Part shown: positions 33,093 to 42,134 of the stretch, piece by piece
How positions within the stretch are numbered: position 1 is the stretch's first letter
Layout of the letters: every line of letters starts with the position of its first letter
Assembly: GCA_964626055.1 (NCBI GenBank)
Contig: CAZVDF010000020.1
Coordinates: 1 to 50,132 of the forward strand
Reading direction: 5' to 3'
DNA length: 50,132 nucleotides
DNA from: JAFGSG01 sp964626055
Lineage (GTDB): Bacteria > Spirochaetota > UBA4802 > JAFGDQ01
Translations under genes and position numbers: made by a program
The notes under the pieces: model-generated
The model's database searches: none
Told to the model about the DNA's origin: nothing
The model's input: the letters and a program-made list of their open reading frames with translations, nothing else

Positions 33093-35051
33093 ATGAATGG
33101 AATAATCAAGACAAAAATCAGTACCAAGCTTGTCATCAGTCTGCTGATAATAGTATTAATCAGCGGGGTAAGTTCGATAGTAATAAGCCGGAATGTCATT
33201 AATAAAAATGTCATCGGCCAGGCATACGAGGATGTCCGGACTAACCTCAATACTGCACTCCATATCTACAATGAACGCATTAATGTGATCTATCTTTTCA
33301 TCAATCACCTTTCATCGCTGGAGTATCTTCAAAGTGCTATTATCCAGAACAATCGCAGGCTTCTTTCTGACAAGCTTAATGAAGTAAAAGATGAGCTTGA
33401 TCTGGACATCATGACGATTACCGATGGATCCGGCCGGGTAATAGTGCGCGCGAACAGTTTCGGAAATTTCGGGGATAATGTCGGGGAAGATTTGTTCGTT
33501 AAATATGTTATCGAAAACAAAAAGTCATGCTCCGGCACCGATATAATCTCCAGGGAGCATTTATTGCTGGAAGATAAAAAGCTGGCGGAGCAGGCTTATA
33601 TCCAAATTATACCTACTGAACGCGCCCGTCGATCGGAAAAAAAATACGAGACAGGGGGTTTATGCATCAAAGCAGCCACACCGGTCATCAATAACGGCAG
33701 GTTTATAGGTATAATATACGGTGCTAAAATCCTTAATAATAACTTTAAGCTTGTGGATGGAATTAAAAAACTGCTTTTTAAAGACGAACAGCTGGACGGT
33801 TATGAAATAGGGACAGTTACAATTTTTCTGGAAGATGTCCGTATATCCACAAATGTAATCAACAAAGACGGGAACAGAGCTGTCGGGACCAAAATTTCGG
33901 AAGAGGTTTACAGACAGGTATTCGAGCACGGTAAGATATGGCTGGATAAAGCATTTGTCGTAAACAACTGGTATCTTTCCGGGTACAGCCCGATTTACAG
34001 CATAACAAACAGGATCATCGGCATACTCTATGTCGGGATACTGGAAGAAAAGTACAGCCGCATCACCAGAAATGCCACGATTTTTGCCCTGGCAGTCACG
34101 CTCATCACGGCGTTTCTGGCTATTTTCCTGTCGATATATCTGATCAGAAGCATAATAACCCCGATCCATTCACTGGTTGCCGCATCCCAGGATATAGCCG
34201 GGGGTAATTATTCGCGAAAAATCAATTCGGTTTCCTCCGATGAAATGGGATACCTGTGCCTTACATTCAATAAAATGATCGACGCTATCGCGGAACGGGA
34301 TGCCAAGCTTAAAGAGAATACGCAGATGCAGATAGTGCAGTCTGAGAAACTCGCGTCGCTGGGCCGTCTCGCTTCCGGAATAGCGCACGAGATAAATAAC
34401 CCGCTTACGGGAATACTCGCTTACAGCACTGTCCTGTATGATGAAATTACCGACTCCGATCAAAAGGCCGATATAAAGATAATCATCGATGAGACCATAC
34501 GCTGCCGGGAAATAGTAAAGGGGATCCTAGATTTCGCGCGGGAAACAAAGACAGATAAGCGTCCCGGAGATATAAATAAAATTATTACCGAAGTGGTATC
34601 CCTCTTCGAAAAAAATTTCAATTTTCAAAATATAAAGATCAAAAAAAATTTAGCCGAAAATATTCCGGCCATAAGCATCGACAGCAACCAGATAAAATCC
34701 GTTATAAACAATCTCGCGGTCAATGCCGCCGACGCTATGCACAACGGAGGAGAAATAATAATCACAACACTTTACGATCAGGATGAAAAAAAAATAGTTG
34801 TCAAAGTCTCGGATACGGGTATTGGAATAAAAGAAGAAGATTTATTAAAAATATACGATCCATTCTTTACGACAAAGGAAACAGGTAAAGGAACAGGCCT
34901 CGGCCTCGCCGTCACCTATGGTATTGTCCAGCGTCATAGCGGATCGATCTCCGTTCATAGCATTGTCGGCGTAGGAACGACGTTTACGATCACATTCCCG
35001 GTTGAACTCGAAGAGCAAAGCGATAAACAACTCGAACCGGTTGCGAATTAG
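33093..35051 (+). CDS. Membrane sensor histidine kinase with extracytoplasmic Cache-like domain and HAMP
   Basis: In this 652-residue sensor, membrane segments at about 12-32 and 329-352 flank a periplasmic region of nearly 300 residues. That region has Cache-like features (DIMTITDGSGRVIVRANSFGNFGDNVGEDLFV; GTVTIFLEDVRISTNV; WYLSGYSPIYSITNRIIGILYVGI). A HAMP linker follows (352-405). The kinase core has His432 in SEKLASLGRLASGIAHEINNPLTGIL, then NNLAVNAADAMHNGG, DTGIGI and GKGTGLGLAVTYGIV. The protein thus senses a small ligand outside the membrane and autophosphorylates inside. The next gene, 46 bases downstream, is a receiver-kinase protein likely to be its partner. Confidence 0.92.
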   Translation: MNGIIKTKISTKLVISLLIIVLISGVSSIVISRNVINKNVIGQAYEDVRTNLNTALHIYNERINVIYLFINHLSSLEYLQSAIIQNNRRLLSDKLNEVKDELDLDIMTITDGSGRVIVRANSFGNFGDNVGEDLFVKYVIENKKSCSGTDIISREHLLLEDKKLAEQAYIQIIPTERARRSEKKYETGGLCIKAATPVINNGRFIGIIYGAKILNNNFKLVDGIKKLLFKDEQLDGYEIGTVTIFLEDVRISTNVINKDGNRAVGTKISEEVYRQVFEHGKIWLDKAFVVNNWYLSGYSPIYSITNRIIGILYVGILEEKYSRITRNATIFALAVTLITAFLAIFLSIYLIRSIITPIHSLVAASQDIAGGNYSRKINSVSSDEMGYLCLTFNKMIDAIAERDAKLKENTQMQIVQSEKLASLGRLASGIAHEINNPLTGILAYSTVLYDEITDSDQKADIKIIIDETIRCREIVKGILDFARETKTDKRPGDINKIITEVVSLFEKNFNFQNIKIKKNLAENIPAISIDSNQIKSVINNLAVNAADAMHNGGEIIITTLYDQDEKKIVVKVSDTGIGIKEEDLLKIYDPFFTTKETGKGTGLGLAVTYGIVQRHSGSISVHSIVGVGTTFTITFPVELEEQSDKQLEPVAN

Positions 35052-35097
35052 ACAATCTTTAAATTTATAATATAAATTCAGGAAATATTCTTGGATC

Positions 35098-36165
35098 ATG
35101 GGAAAAAAAATAAAAATTTTAATAATCGACGATGAAAACATCATTTTAAAGAGCTGCCTTCGCATATTGCGAAATGACAATTTCCTGATCGATACTGCGA
35201 GTTCGGGAGACGAGGGGTTGCGGCTCGCAGGCGAAAATAATTTCGACATTGTAATTACCGATATAAAAATGCCAGGGATAAGCGGAATGGACGTCCTGGC
35301 AAGCCTGCGGAAGAATAAACCCGATGTTATCGTTATTATTTTTACCGGTTTCGCGACGGTTGAAAACGCACGGGAAGCCCTTAAAATGGGCGCTTTTGAT
35401 TATATACCGAAACCTTTTACAAAAGAAGAGCTCAGAAGCGTTGTGGAAAATGCGGTTAAAGCGAGGGAAAAGCAGACGGATGCCGGCATGCTTGATCTTA
35501 TGGCCATTGTTTCCCATGAAATAAAAAGCCCGGTCTCGGTGGTCCATACCACAGCCGATACGCTGTACAAAGGATATTTCGGCAAGCTTGACGCGGAACA
35601 GCAAAAAACAATAGAAAAAATCTTGCGAAATTGCCAGTACCTGGAAGACATAATACGAAATTATATTGATCTTTCCAAAATGGATCTCGATAACCTGGAG
35701 GCATTTACAGAAAAAATCGATCTTATTAATGACGTGGTTCAACCGATCCTGGATATACCCGAAAACAAGGATAACCTGAAGCAAATGCCTCTCTCTGCTG
35801 AATTTATGGCAAAGCCTCTCGTTCATGGCGATCCTAACCTGCTGAAAATAGTGACGGGAAATCTAGTCAATAACGCCATAAAATACGGCACTCCGGAAAC
35901 ACCTGTAATAATACGCGTCTATGAAGACAAAGATAACTATACAGTCTCGGTAAGCAACCAGGGTGTCGGCATATCAAAAGCGGACATTAAAAACAGGCTC
36001 TTCCAAAAATTCAGCCGCCTCAAACAAAAGGGGACCGAAGGAGTAAAAGGCTCCGGTCTGGGTTTATATATCTGTAAAAAAATAATTGAAAGGCACCGGG
36101 GCAAGATCTGGGTAGAATCGAAGCCGGGAGAGACCACGACATTTTATTTCAGCATACCAGGATAA
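35098..36165 (+). CDS. Receiver-first hybrid: response regulator fused to histidine kinase
   Basis: The 355-residue cytoplasmic protein has an N-terminal receiver (1-120; IDDEN, phospho-acceptor Asp55 in IVITDIKMPGISG, Thr in FTGFATVENA, Lys105 in YIPKPF). A HisKA domain follows, with His140 in MAIVSHEIKSPVSVVHTTADTL, then an ATPase domain (NLVNNAIKYG, NQGVGIS, GSGLGLYICKKI). Such receiver-kinase proteins relay phosphate: the receiver probably takes phosphate from the kinase encoded 46 bases upstream and controls its own kinase part. No DNA-binding domain is present, so the output must be another protein, possibly the convergent single receiver at 36212. Confidence 0.92.
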   Translation: MGKKIKILIIDDENIILKSCLRILRNDNFLIDTASSGDEGLRLAGENNFDIVITDIKMPGISGMDVLASLRKNKPDVIVIIFTGFATVENAREALKMGAFDYIPKPFTKEELRSVVENAVKAREKQTDAGMLDLMAIVSHEIKSPVSVVHTTADTLYKGYFGKLDAEQQKTIEKILRNCQYLEDIIRNYIDLSKMDLDNLEAFTEKIDLINDVVQPILDIPENKDNLKQMPLSAEFMAKPLVHGDPNLLKIVTGNLVNNAIKYGTPETPVIIRVYEDKDNYTVSVSNQGVGISKADIKNRLFQKFSRLKQKGTEGVKGSGLGLYICKKIIERHRGKIWVESKPGETTTFYFSIPG

Positions 36166-36211
36166 CATCCGGCAAAACACCGCTCACTGTTCGCGGAAAA
36201 GCGCAAGTGAT

Positions 36212-36583
36212 CTATTTTAAAAAATCCCTGATCTTAGAAATCAGATTTTCCACATTAATCGGTTTCTGAAAAACGCCTTCAAAACCGATCTTGCCGACAT
36301 CGACATTGTATGCGGTCGCTGTTCCGATATTACTGATCAGGAATACCGGAATTTTACGGCTGATCCTTTTTATCGCTTTTGTTACAGCTATGCCGGAATC
36401 GATCTTTTCCATCATCATGTCGCAAAGAACAAGATCCGGTTTATTTTTTTTGACCTTATCAAGTCCGGCTTTGCCGTTAAGAGCTGTTACTGTTGTAAAA
36501 CCGTTTTTATTTAAAACAGTTTTCATTGATTCCAGGATATCCGGATCATCGTCAATAACCAGGATCTTATATTTTTTTCTCAT
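36212..36583 (-). CDS. Single-domain response regulator
   Basis: This 123-residue stand-alone receiver has the acidic pair in ILVIDDDPDILESM, the phospho-acceptor Asp55 in LVLCDMMMEKIDSGIAV, a Ser in PVFLISNIG and the lysine in GVFQKPINVENL. The stretch after the phospho-site lacks the usual MP-x-MDG turn (MMEKIDSGI), a mild divergence. Without an output domain it probably acts by binding another protein or as a phosphate relay between kinases. GGAG stands before its ATG. It is convergent with the receiver-kinase gene (46 bases apart) and precedes the NuoEF gene on its own strand by 30 bases. Confidence 0.9.
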   Translation of the reverse strand: MRKKYKILVIDDDPDILESMKTVLNKNGFTTVTALNGKAGLDKVKKNKPDLVLCDMMMEKIDSGIAVTKAIKRISRKIPVFLISNIGTATAYNVDVGKIGFEGVFQKPINVENLISKIRDFLK

Positions 36584-36613
36584 AAGTATATCTCCTGTAT
36601 AAACGCTTCGTTT

Positions 36614-38332
36614 CTATTTTTTCAGCAGAGCCTCGAACTCGGGCCTGAATTTTGTGACCATTGCTTTAATCGGCACGGAGAATGCTTCTCCGGTAGGACA
36701 AACGGTAATGCCCCTGATGGTATCGCACATTTCAATAATAAGATCAATATCTTCCATTTTCCCATGACCGTTTACGAGTGAACGCATCATATCCCGGATG
36801 GTGCGGGTACCCTCTCTGCACGGCGTGCATTGCCCGCACGATTCATGCCGGTAGAATTCAATCGTGCGCAGCGCAAGTTCGGGGATGGATACCGAATTAT
36901 TGATAACCATAATACCGCCGGATCCGAGCGCCGTCCCGGCCTTATAGCACGAATCATAATCAAGAGAAATGTCTTTCGCTTCGGAAACCCGGAGAATCGC
37001 GACTGAAAGTCCTCCTACTATAACCCCTTTCATCTTCCCTTTAACTCCCCCTGAAGCCTTGAGTATAACGCTGAGCTTTGTACCGAGCGGATATTCATAC
37101 ACTCCGGGTTTGTTCACATGACCGGATACGCAGAATATCTTAGGCCCGTGATTATTCATCACGCCGATCTTTTTATAAGCATCTACTCCGTATTTGATAA
37201 TATACGGCACATTCGAAAGAGTTTCCGCATTGTTTACAACAGTCGGGCAACCGTACAGGCCGTTATTGGCCGGGAATGGAGGTTTTTTTCTGGGAAATCC
37301 TCTTTTCCCTTCAAGAGATTCTATCAGGGCGGTTTCATCGCCGCAGACATAAGACCCTGCACCCCTGTGTACGACGATATCTGTATGATTGAGCCTGCCG
37401 TCTTTTTTCGCTTCCCGGACCGCTGTTTCGAGGATATCCGCTATCCATGAGAATTCTCCCCGTATATAAATAAATGATTTTACCGATCTGACTGCATGCG
37501 CGGCAATTGCAATGCCTTCAATCAAAAGATGCGGATTGAACTCCATTATCTGTCTGTCCTTAAATGTTCCCGGCTCGCCCTCGTCGGAGTTACAAATAAG
37601 ATATACCGGCCTTGAGTCATTCTGGGGGAGGAACGACCATTTCATTCCCGTAGGGAATCCCGCCCCGCCCCGTCCGCGGAGTTCGGAATCTTTAATTTCC
37701 TCAATGATCTCATTCGGTTTCATGGACAGGGCCTTCGTCAATGCCTCATATCCGCCCCTTTCTTTATAAAAACCGATAGTACGGCAGTTTTTTTTAGTCC
37801 GGTCGTTAAGAAGTATCCCGCATTTTGAGACAACATTCATGGATGAGTTATTTTCCGGCATCTTCCCCTTTTTCAGGGATTTGATCAATTTATTCGTCTT
37901 ATTGACCGTCATATTCTCGTAATAACGGTCGTTGACCATTACGACCGGTCCGGTAGCGCTCGAGGCCAGGTCCTGTACTGTGGAAAGCGAGAACATCCTG
38001 TCTTTTGTCGTTTCTCCTGCGGTAATCCCGAGCTTTTTACCGAGAAAGCTCACTATCTCATCAGCTCCATGCAAAAAACCGGGAACGCATGTATCGACCT
38101 GAAGATGATATTTGCCGACCGGGGAAGTGTTGAACATAGTGTAATAAGTGGCTATCCCGTAGACCTTGCTTATGCTCATTCTCAGCATTTTTGCCGTAAA
38201 GTCTATGGCTTCAGGACTAAGGTAATTTTTATTGATTTTCTGCAGGTATTGCATAACCGGCATTACAGCCGATTCGCGTTTGGGATATCTCCCGATAATC
38301 TCCTCAAAAACTTCTCTTTTCCCTGTGTTCAT
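36614..38332 (-). CDS. NuoE-NuoF fusion, NADH-binding flavoprotein with degenerate NuoE cluster site
   Basis: The 572-residue protein joins a NuoE-like thioredoxin-fold domain (1-150) to a NuoF-like NADH/FMN domain (about 185-572). The NuoF part is intact: FMN and NADH sites LRGRGGAGFPTGMKWSF, ICNSDEGEPGTFKDRQIMEFNPHL and GAGSYVCGDETALIESLEGKRG, and 4Fe-4S ligands in ESCGQCTPCREG plus Cys545 in ITVCPTGEAF. The NuoE part keeps only Cys82. The other three ligand positions are Phe86, Asp121 and Ser125, so the 2Fe-2S cluster is almost surely absent. Complex I or a NAD-linked hydrogenase/dehydrogenase partner would be expected, but no nuoG or hydrogenase gene adjoins. It may serve a stand-alone NADH dehydrogenase or an electron-bifurcating complex encoded elsewhere. 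Confidence 0.9.
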   Translation of the reverse strand: MNTGKREVFEEIIGRYPKRESAVMPVMQYLQKINKNYLSPEAIDFTAKMLRMSISKVYGIATYYTMFNTSPVGKYHLQVDTCVPGFLHGADEIVSFLGKKLGITAGETTKDRMFSLSTVQDLASSATGPVVMVNDRYYENMTVNKTNKLIKSLKKGKMPENNSSMNVVSKCGILLNDRTKKNCRTIGFYKERGGYEALTKALSMKPNEIIEEIKDSELRGRGGAGFPTGMKWSFLPQNDSRPVYLICNSDEGEPGTFKDRQIMEFNPHLLIEGIAIAAHAVRSVKSFIYIRGEFSWIADILETAVREAKKDGRLNHTDIVVHRGAGSYVCGDETALIESLEGKRGFPRKKPPFPANNGLYGCPTVVNNAETLSNVPYIIKYGVDAYKKIGVMNNHGPKIFCVSGHVNKPGVYEYPLGTKLSVILKASGGVKGKMKGVIVGGLSVAILRVSEAKDISLDYDSCYKAGTALGSGGIMVINNSVSIPELALRTIEFYRHESCGQCTPCREGTRTIRDMMRSLVNGHGKMEDIDLIIEMCDTIRGITVCPTGEAFSVPIKAMVTKFRPEFEALLKK

Positions 38333-38409
38333 AATTTAATTCTCTTAATTTGAAATTTAATTATAACACACAAAAATCGTCAGTTTATTTTGTCGGAAAT
38401 ATTAAAAAG

Positions 38410-38475
38410 CCATCTTAAAATTATATTTTATTTGTTGATAAAGTGGGATACATTATAATATTATTACAGTCAAGA
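38410..38475. repeat. AT-rich interspersed repeat, copy 4
   Basis: CCATCTTAAAATTATATTTTATTTG, then the core GATAAAGTGGGATACATTATAA, close to copy 2 (GATAAATTGGAATACATTACAA). The far end (TTACAGTCAAGAA) is a weak match. It lies in the 260-base gap upstream of the NuoEF gene and downstream of engB, which otherwise shows nothing. Confidence 0.55.
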
Positions 38476-38592
38476 ATTATTTGTAAAATGAAGTACCTTG
38501 ACGTCCAAAAAACTTTAATAAGCACCAAGCATAATCCGGACATATCATAAATAATTGCATGTAAGCCGGCGGTTAAAAATCTGGAAACAGAA

Positions 38593-39177
38593 TTAATTAA
38601 AGCAATGTTCCTCTATCAGCTTATGGATATCGTTTTTTCCTTCGGATGTCTTAGAGGATGAAAAATATATAGAGGCAGGGTCGATCTCAAATTCCACGGC
38701 TATCCTTTCCGCGCTCGCTTTCCTCTGATTTTTTCCAAGCTTGTCGCATTTGGTTGCAATAACAGCGATGGGTATTCCTTTATTCGAAAGAAGAGTGATT
38801 ATATCACGTTCCAGATCTCCCGGGATCCTTCTGATATCGACAAGAAGAAACGTAAGCTTTAAGTTATCTCGGTTATTTATGTATTCTTTTATGAGAGGAA
38901 GGAATTTATCCTTGACGCTTTTCGGAAGTTCGGCATAGCCGAATCCCGGCATATCCGCGATTGATATGCTGTCGTTCATTAAAAAAAAATTCACCAGTTT
39001 TGTCACGCCAGGTTTCGCGCCGACTTTTACCAGGGAGCGCCGGCCGGTAATCATATTTATTAAAGATGATTTACCGACATTCGACCTGCCGAAAAAGGCG
39101 AATTCCGGAAAAAAAAAGCGCGGAAAGTCGGATACATGAGCCGCGCTCTTTACAAATTTGACATTTTTAATTTTCAT
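38593..39177 (-). CDS. engB: Ribosome biogenesis GTPase EngB (YsxC/YihA)
   Basis: EngB is a small GTPase needed for assembly of the 50S ribosomal subunit. The 194-residue protein has the typical EFAFFGRSNVGKSSLINMITGR (P-loop, about 26-47), a G2/G3 region KPGVTKLVNFFLMNDSISIADMPGFGYAELP and the G4 motif ATKCDKL near 140-146. SSKTSEGKNDIHKLIEE lies at the end. The N-terminal VKFVKSAAHVSDFPRFFFPEFAF is usual in the family. It follows rimI by 26 bases on the same strand. Confidence 0.95.
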   Translation of the reverse strand: MKIKNVKFVKSAAHVSDFPRFFFPEFAFFGRSNVGKSSLINMITGRRSLVKVGAKPGVTKLVNFFLMNDSISIADMPGFGYAELPKSVKDKFLPLIKEYINNRDNLKLTFLLVDIRRIPGDLERDIITLLSNKGIPIAVIATKCDKLGKNQRKASAERIAVEFEIDPASIYFSSSKTSEGKNDIHKLIEEHCFN

Positions 39178-39203
39178 TGGCTATCCGGGAAACCGGCGGA
39201 AAA

Positions 39204-39662
39204 TCACTTAATTCTTTTTTCAATCAGGACTGCATTATCGTCGCCATAATAATTTTTTCTTATTCCGTTTTCTACAAAGCCCAGCTTTTTGTAAAAATTC
39301 CTCGCTATAGCGTTTTTTTCCCTTACTTCGAGATATAAAACAGATGCTCTTTTAAACTCGTTTATTACATAATCGATCAGAGAACTCGCGATCCCTCGTC
39401 TCCTGTACTCGGAGGCGGTTGCGATCTTAAGAAGATGAAGCTCGTCAAGTACAATCCAGATAAGTATGTAGCCTACGATCTTACCATCCAGCTCGGCCAC
39501 AAAAAAACGAGAGTTCTGGGAAGCGACTTCCGAAACAAGTCCTTCTACGCTCCATGGTGATCTGTAGGCTTCCGCTTCTATTCTGTAAATTTTCTCCAGG
39601 TCGCCTGATTTAGCCTGTCTTATTTTAATTTGAATGTCCACATCCTGATCCACAGAAATCAT
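39204..39662 (-). CDS. rimI: Ribosomal-protein-alanine N-acetyltransferase, RimI-like
   Basis: The 152-residue GNAT acetyltransferase has IRQAKSGDLEKIYRIEAEAYRSPWSVEGLVSEV at the start, the acetyl-CoA loop LKIATASEYRRRGIASSLIDYVI, and LEVREKNAIARNFYKKLGFVENGIRKNYYGDDNAVLIEKRI at the end. The SPWS and E.N..A...Y.K.GF patterns fit RimI, which acetylates the N-terminus of protein S18. The family is broad, so the substrate is inferred. Its ATG overlaps the ilvD stop by four bases, so translation is coupled. The engB gene follows, giving a small ribosome-related pair behind ilvD. Confidence 0.88.
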   Translation of the reverse strand: MISVDQDVDIQIKIRQAKSGDLEKIYRIEAEAYRSPWSVEGLVSEVASQNSRFFVAELDGKIVGYILIWIVLDELHLLKIATASEYRRRGIASSLIDYVINEFKRASVLYLEVREKNAIARNFYKKLGFVENGIRKNYYGDDNAVLIEKRIK

Positions 39663-41503
39663 TTATTTTCTTCGGGAAGCACCCTTACGGCTCCTTTGTC
39701 GGCAGAGGCTGCAAGCATTGAATAAATCTTTAATGCCCTGGATATCTTTCTGTTCCGCCCCGCAGGCTGGAACGCGCTTTTCCCTTTAGCAAGCTCCTTT
39801 CTTCGGCGTCCGGCCAATTCTTTCATAGAAATTGCCGCATTGATCTTTCTGGCAGGTAAATCGATTTCAATAATATCCCCGTCCTGCAAAAGGCCTATCT
39901 CTCCGCCCGATGCAGCTTCCGGAGAAATATGCCCTATCGAAAGCCCCGCAGTCCCGCCGGAGAAGCGGCCGTCCGTTATGAGAGCGCACTCTTTCCCGAG
40001 ACCCATGGAATTGATATAAGATGTCGGATAGAGCATTTCCTGCATTCCCGGGCCTCCCTTCGGACCCTCGTATCTTATGACCACGACATCACCCGCTTTA
40101 ATTTTTCCGGCGATTATGGCATCCCTGGCGGCTTCCTGGGAATAAAAAACCTTCGCTTTGCCGCTGAATTTATATATGCCTGGATCAACTCCGGCTGTCT
40201 TTACGACAGACCCGTCGCGCGCGATATTGCCGTAAAGGACAGCCAGCCCGCCGTCCCTGCTGTAGCAGTGAGCTATATCTCTGATACAGCCGGACATCCT
40301 GTCCGTGTCCAGCTTTTTATATGTCGCGCCGTGAGATCCGAGCTTTAAATTGCGTCTTTCTCCAGGCGCGCTTCTGTATATGTTCAAGGCTTCTGCCGAT
40401 ACGGTTTTTCGCATAATATCGTATTCATCTATTATTGCTCCGAGCTCTCCGTCGACGCGCTTTGCGCTTCTGTCGATCAGTCCCGCTCTGTCGAGCTCGC
40501 CCATAATAGACAGAATGCCGCCTGCACGGTTTACGTCTTCGACATGGAACCGGGAACTGGGGGCGACCTTGCAAAGGTTCGGGACCTTTCTGGAAAGAGC
40601 GTCTATATCCTTCAGCGTAAAATTAACACCGGCTTCCTGGGCGACAGCGAGTAGATGGAGTACTGTGTTGGTCGAGCCTCCCATTGCTATGTCCAGCGAC
40701 ATGGCGTTCATGAATGCCTTCTTCGCTGCGATCGATTTTGGCAGCACCGATTCATCCCCCATGTTATAATACAAATCAGCCATCTCGACTATCCGTCTTG
40801 CGGCCTTCTCAAACAGCTTTAACCTGTTCTTATGTGTGGCGACAACAGTCCCGTTGCCCGGAAGCGCCATACCGAGGGCTTCGCACAGACAGTTCATCGA
40901 ATTAGCCGTAAACATACCCGAACACGATCCGCACGTAGGGCATGCTATCCTCTCAACCGCTTCGACCTCCGCATCGGAAACATTGGGATCAGCAGCCATA
41001 ACCATAGCATCGATCAGGTCGTACTTCCTGCCCTTGAGGATTCCGGCTTCCATTGGGCCGCCGGAAACAAAAATAGCTGGTATGTTAAGCCTCATGGAGG
41101 CCATAAGCATACCGGGAATTATTTTATCGCAATTCGGAATGCAAATCATGGCGTCAACCCTGTGCGCATTGCACATATATTCAACGCTATCGGCAATAAG
41201 ATCGCGGGAAGGCAGCGAGTACAGCATGCCCTCGTGCCCCATTGCTATACCGTCGTCTATGGCAATGGTGTTGAATTCCGCAGCAAAACAGCCGTGCTTT
41301 TCTATTATTGATTTAACGTGCTGTCCGATTTTATGCAGATGGACATGACCCGGCACAAGCTGCGTAAAAGAATTCACGACAGCTATGATGGGTTTCCCGA
41401 ACTGCTTTTCCTGCATACCGTTGGCGCGCCACAGACTTCTCGCGCCCGCCATGCGGCGTCCCTGTGTGCTTATGCTGCTTCGTAATGGTATCGACATACG
41501 CAT
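39659..41503 (-). CDS. ilvD: Dihydroxy-acid dehydratase
   Basis: IlvD removes water from dihydroxy acids in isoleucine and valine synthesis, using an iron-sulfur cluster. The 614-residue protein has CIPNCDKIIPGMLMASMRLNIPAIFVSGGPM and ACPTCGSCSGMFTANSMNCLCEALGMALPGNGT, which together hold three cysteines expected at the cluster. GGSTNTVLHLLAVAQEAGV, VIRYEGPKGGPGMQEML and ALITDGRFSGGT.GLSIGHISPEAA follow. It is the long bacterial form, as in E. coli. The partner enzyme ilvE is in the window at 44677 but in a different transcript. The divergent gene at 41695 leaves 191 bases of AT-rich promoter space. Confidence 0.96.
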   Translation of the reverse strand: MRMSIPLRSSISTQGRRMAGARSLWRANGMQEKQFGKPIIAVVNSFTQLVPGHVHLHKIGQHVKSIIEKHGCFAAEFNTIAIDDGIAMGHEGMLYSLPSRDLIADSVEYMCNAHRVDAMICIPNCDKIIPGMLMASMRLNIPAIFVSGGPMEAGILKGRKYDLIDAMVMAADPNVSDAEVEAVERIACPTCGSCSGMFTANSMNCLCEALGMALPGNGTVVATHKNRLKLFEKAARRIVEMADLYYNMGDESVLPKSIAAKKAFMNAMSLDIAMGGSTNTVLHLLAVAQEAGVNFTLKDIDALSRKVPNLCKVAPSSRFHVEDVNRAGGILSIMGELDRAGLIDRSAKRVDGELGAIIDEYDIMRKTVSAEALNIYRSAPGERRNLKLGSHGATYKKLDTDRMSGCIRDIAHCYSRDGGLAVLYGNIARDGSVVKTAGVDPGIYKFSGKAKVFYSQEAARDAIIAGKIKAGDVVVIRYEGPKGGPGMQEMLYPTSYINSMGLGKECALITDGRFSGGTAGLSIGHISPEAASGGEIGLLQDGDIIEIDLPARKINAAISMKELAGRRRKELAKGKSAFQPAGRNRKISRALKIYSMLAASADKGAVRVLPEENK

Positions 41504-41694
41504 TCCCTCTAAAATATGATAAAATTAAAATAGTCTGATATTTAACGTTTATTATAGCTGGTAATCGGCAAATGATCCGACCGGATAATATCTATAATTA
41601 GTTCTTGAATTTAAAATGTAAATTATTATTGCAAAATTACAATTAATTATTCCAAATAAAAAAATCAAGATAAAAAATATCAAGAGAAACTTTC

Positions 41695-42084
41695 ATGAAA
41701 ATAAAAAATACGATAATAATTCTGCTATTTTTCTTTATCTTTATCGCTTATCTTTTTCCGGAACAGCATGTGAATTTAATTCTGTACGATATTGCGGCAA
41801 ACATCGGAAATTATAAAAATAAAAAAGTAACCATGAAATTAAAGCTTAAAAACCTTGATTCCACATTTGATAAAATTATATTTTATGACAGAAAGAACGT
41901 TGACATTGTTTTTGATACAGCTGTATTAAAAAAAGAAGAAGAATTTCGCAAACAGGCATTAAATCTTCATCAGGGAATGGAATATTATGTTGTTTTTACC
42001 GTTAAGGAGCTGACTGCGGGGAACAATGTAACAGGGGATTTAATAAGCTTCACTCCCGTAATATTGTCAAAACTGCCTGATTGA
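41695..42084 (+). CDS. Small exported or membrane-anchored protein of unknown function
   Basis: In this 129-residue protein residues 5-22 (NTIIILLFFFIFIAYLFP) form a signal peptide or anchor. The mature part (VNLILYDIAANIGNYKNKKVTMKLKLKNLDSTFDKIIFYDRKNVDIVFDTA) has the rhythm of an OB-fold beta barrel: strand, YKNKKVTMKLKLKN, then further strands, ending in GMEYYVVFTVKELTAGNNVTGDLISFTPV. Many small exported OB-fold proteins of unknown role look like this; I cannot name the family. It ends in a strong terminator at 42099 and is divergent from ilvD. Confidence 0.72.
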   Translation: MKIKNTIIILLFFFIFIAYLFPEQHVNLILYDIAANIGNYKNKKVTMKLKLKNLDSTFDKIIFYDRKNVDIVFDTAVLKKEEEFRKQALNLHQGMEYYVVFTVKELTAGNNVTGDLISFTPVILSKLPD

Positions 42085-42098
42085 AAAAAATTAAATAA

Positions 42099-42134
42099 AA
42101 AAGGCAGAATAGCTGGGCTGCTATTCTGCCTTTT
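42099..42134 (+). terminator. Strong intrinsic terminator
   Basis: AAAAGGCAGAATAGC at 42099-42113 pairs exactly with GCTATTCTGCCTTTT at 42120-42134 around a six-base loop, with a T run at the 3' side and an A run at the 5' side. It lies 15 bases after the stop of the small exported protein and could work in either direction. Confidence 0.9.

Noticed and set aside
41600..41690. Another copy of the AT-rich repeat upstream of the small exported protein
   Set aside because: ATTACAATTAATT and ATCAAGAT resemble the far end, but no start or core could be aligned.
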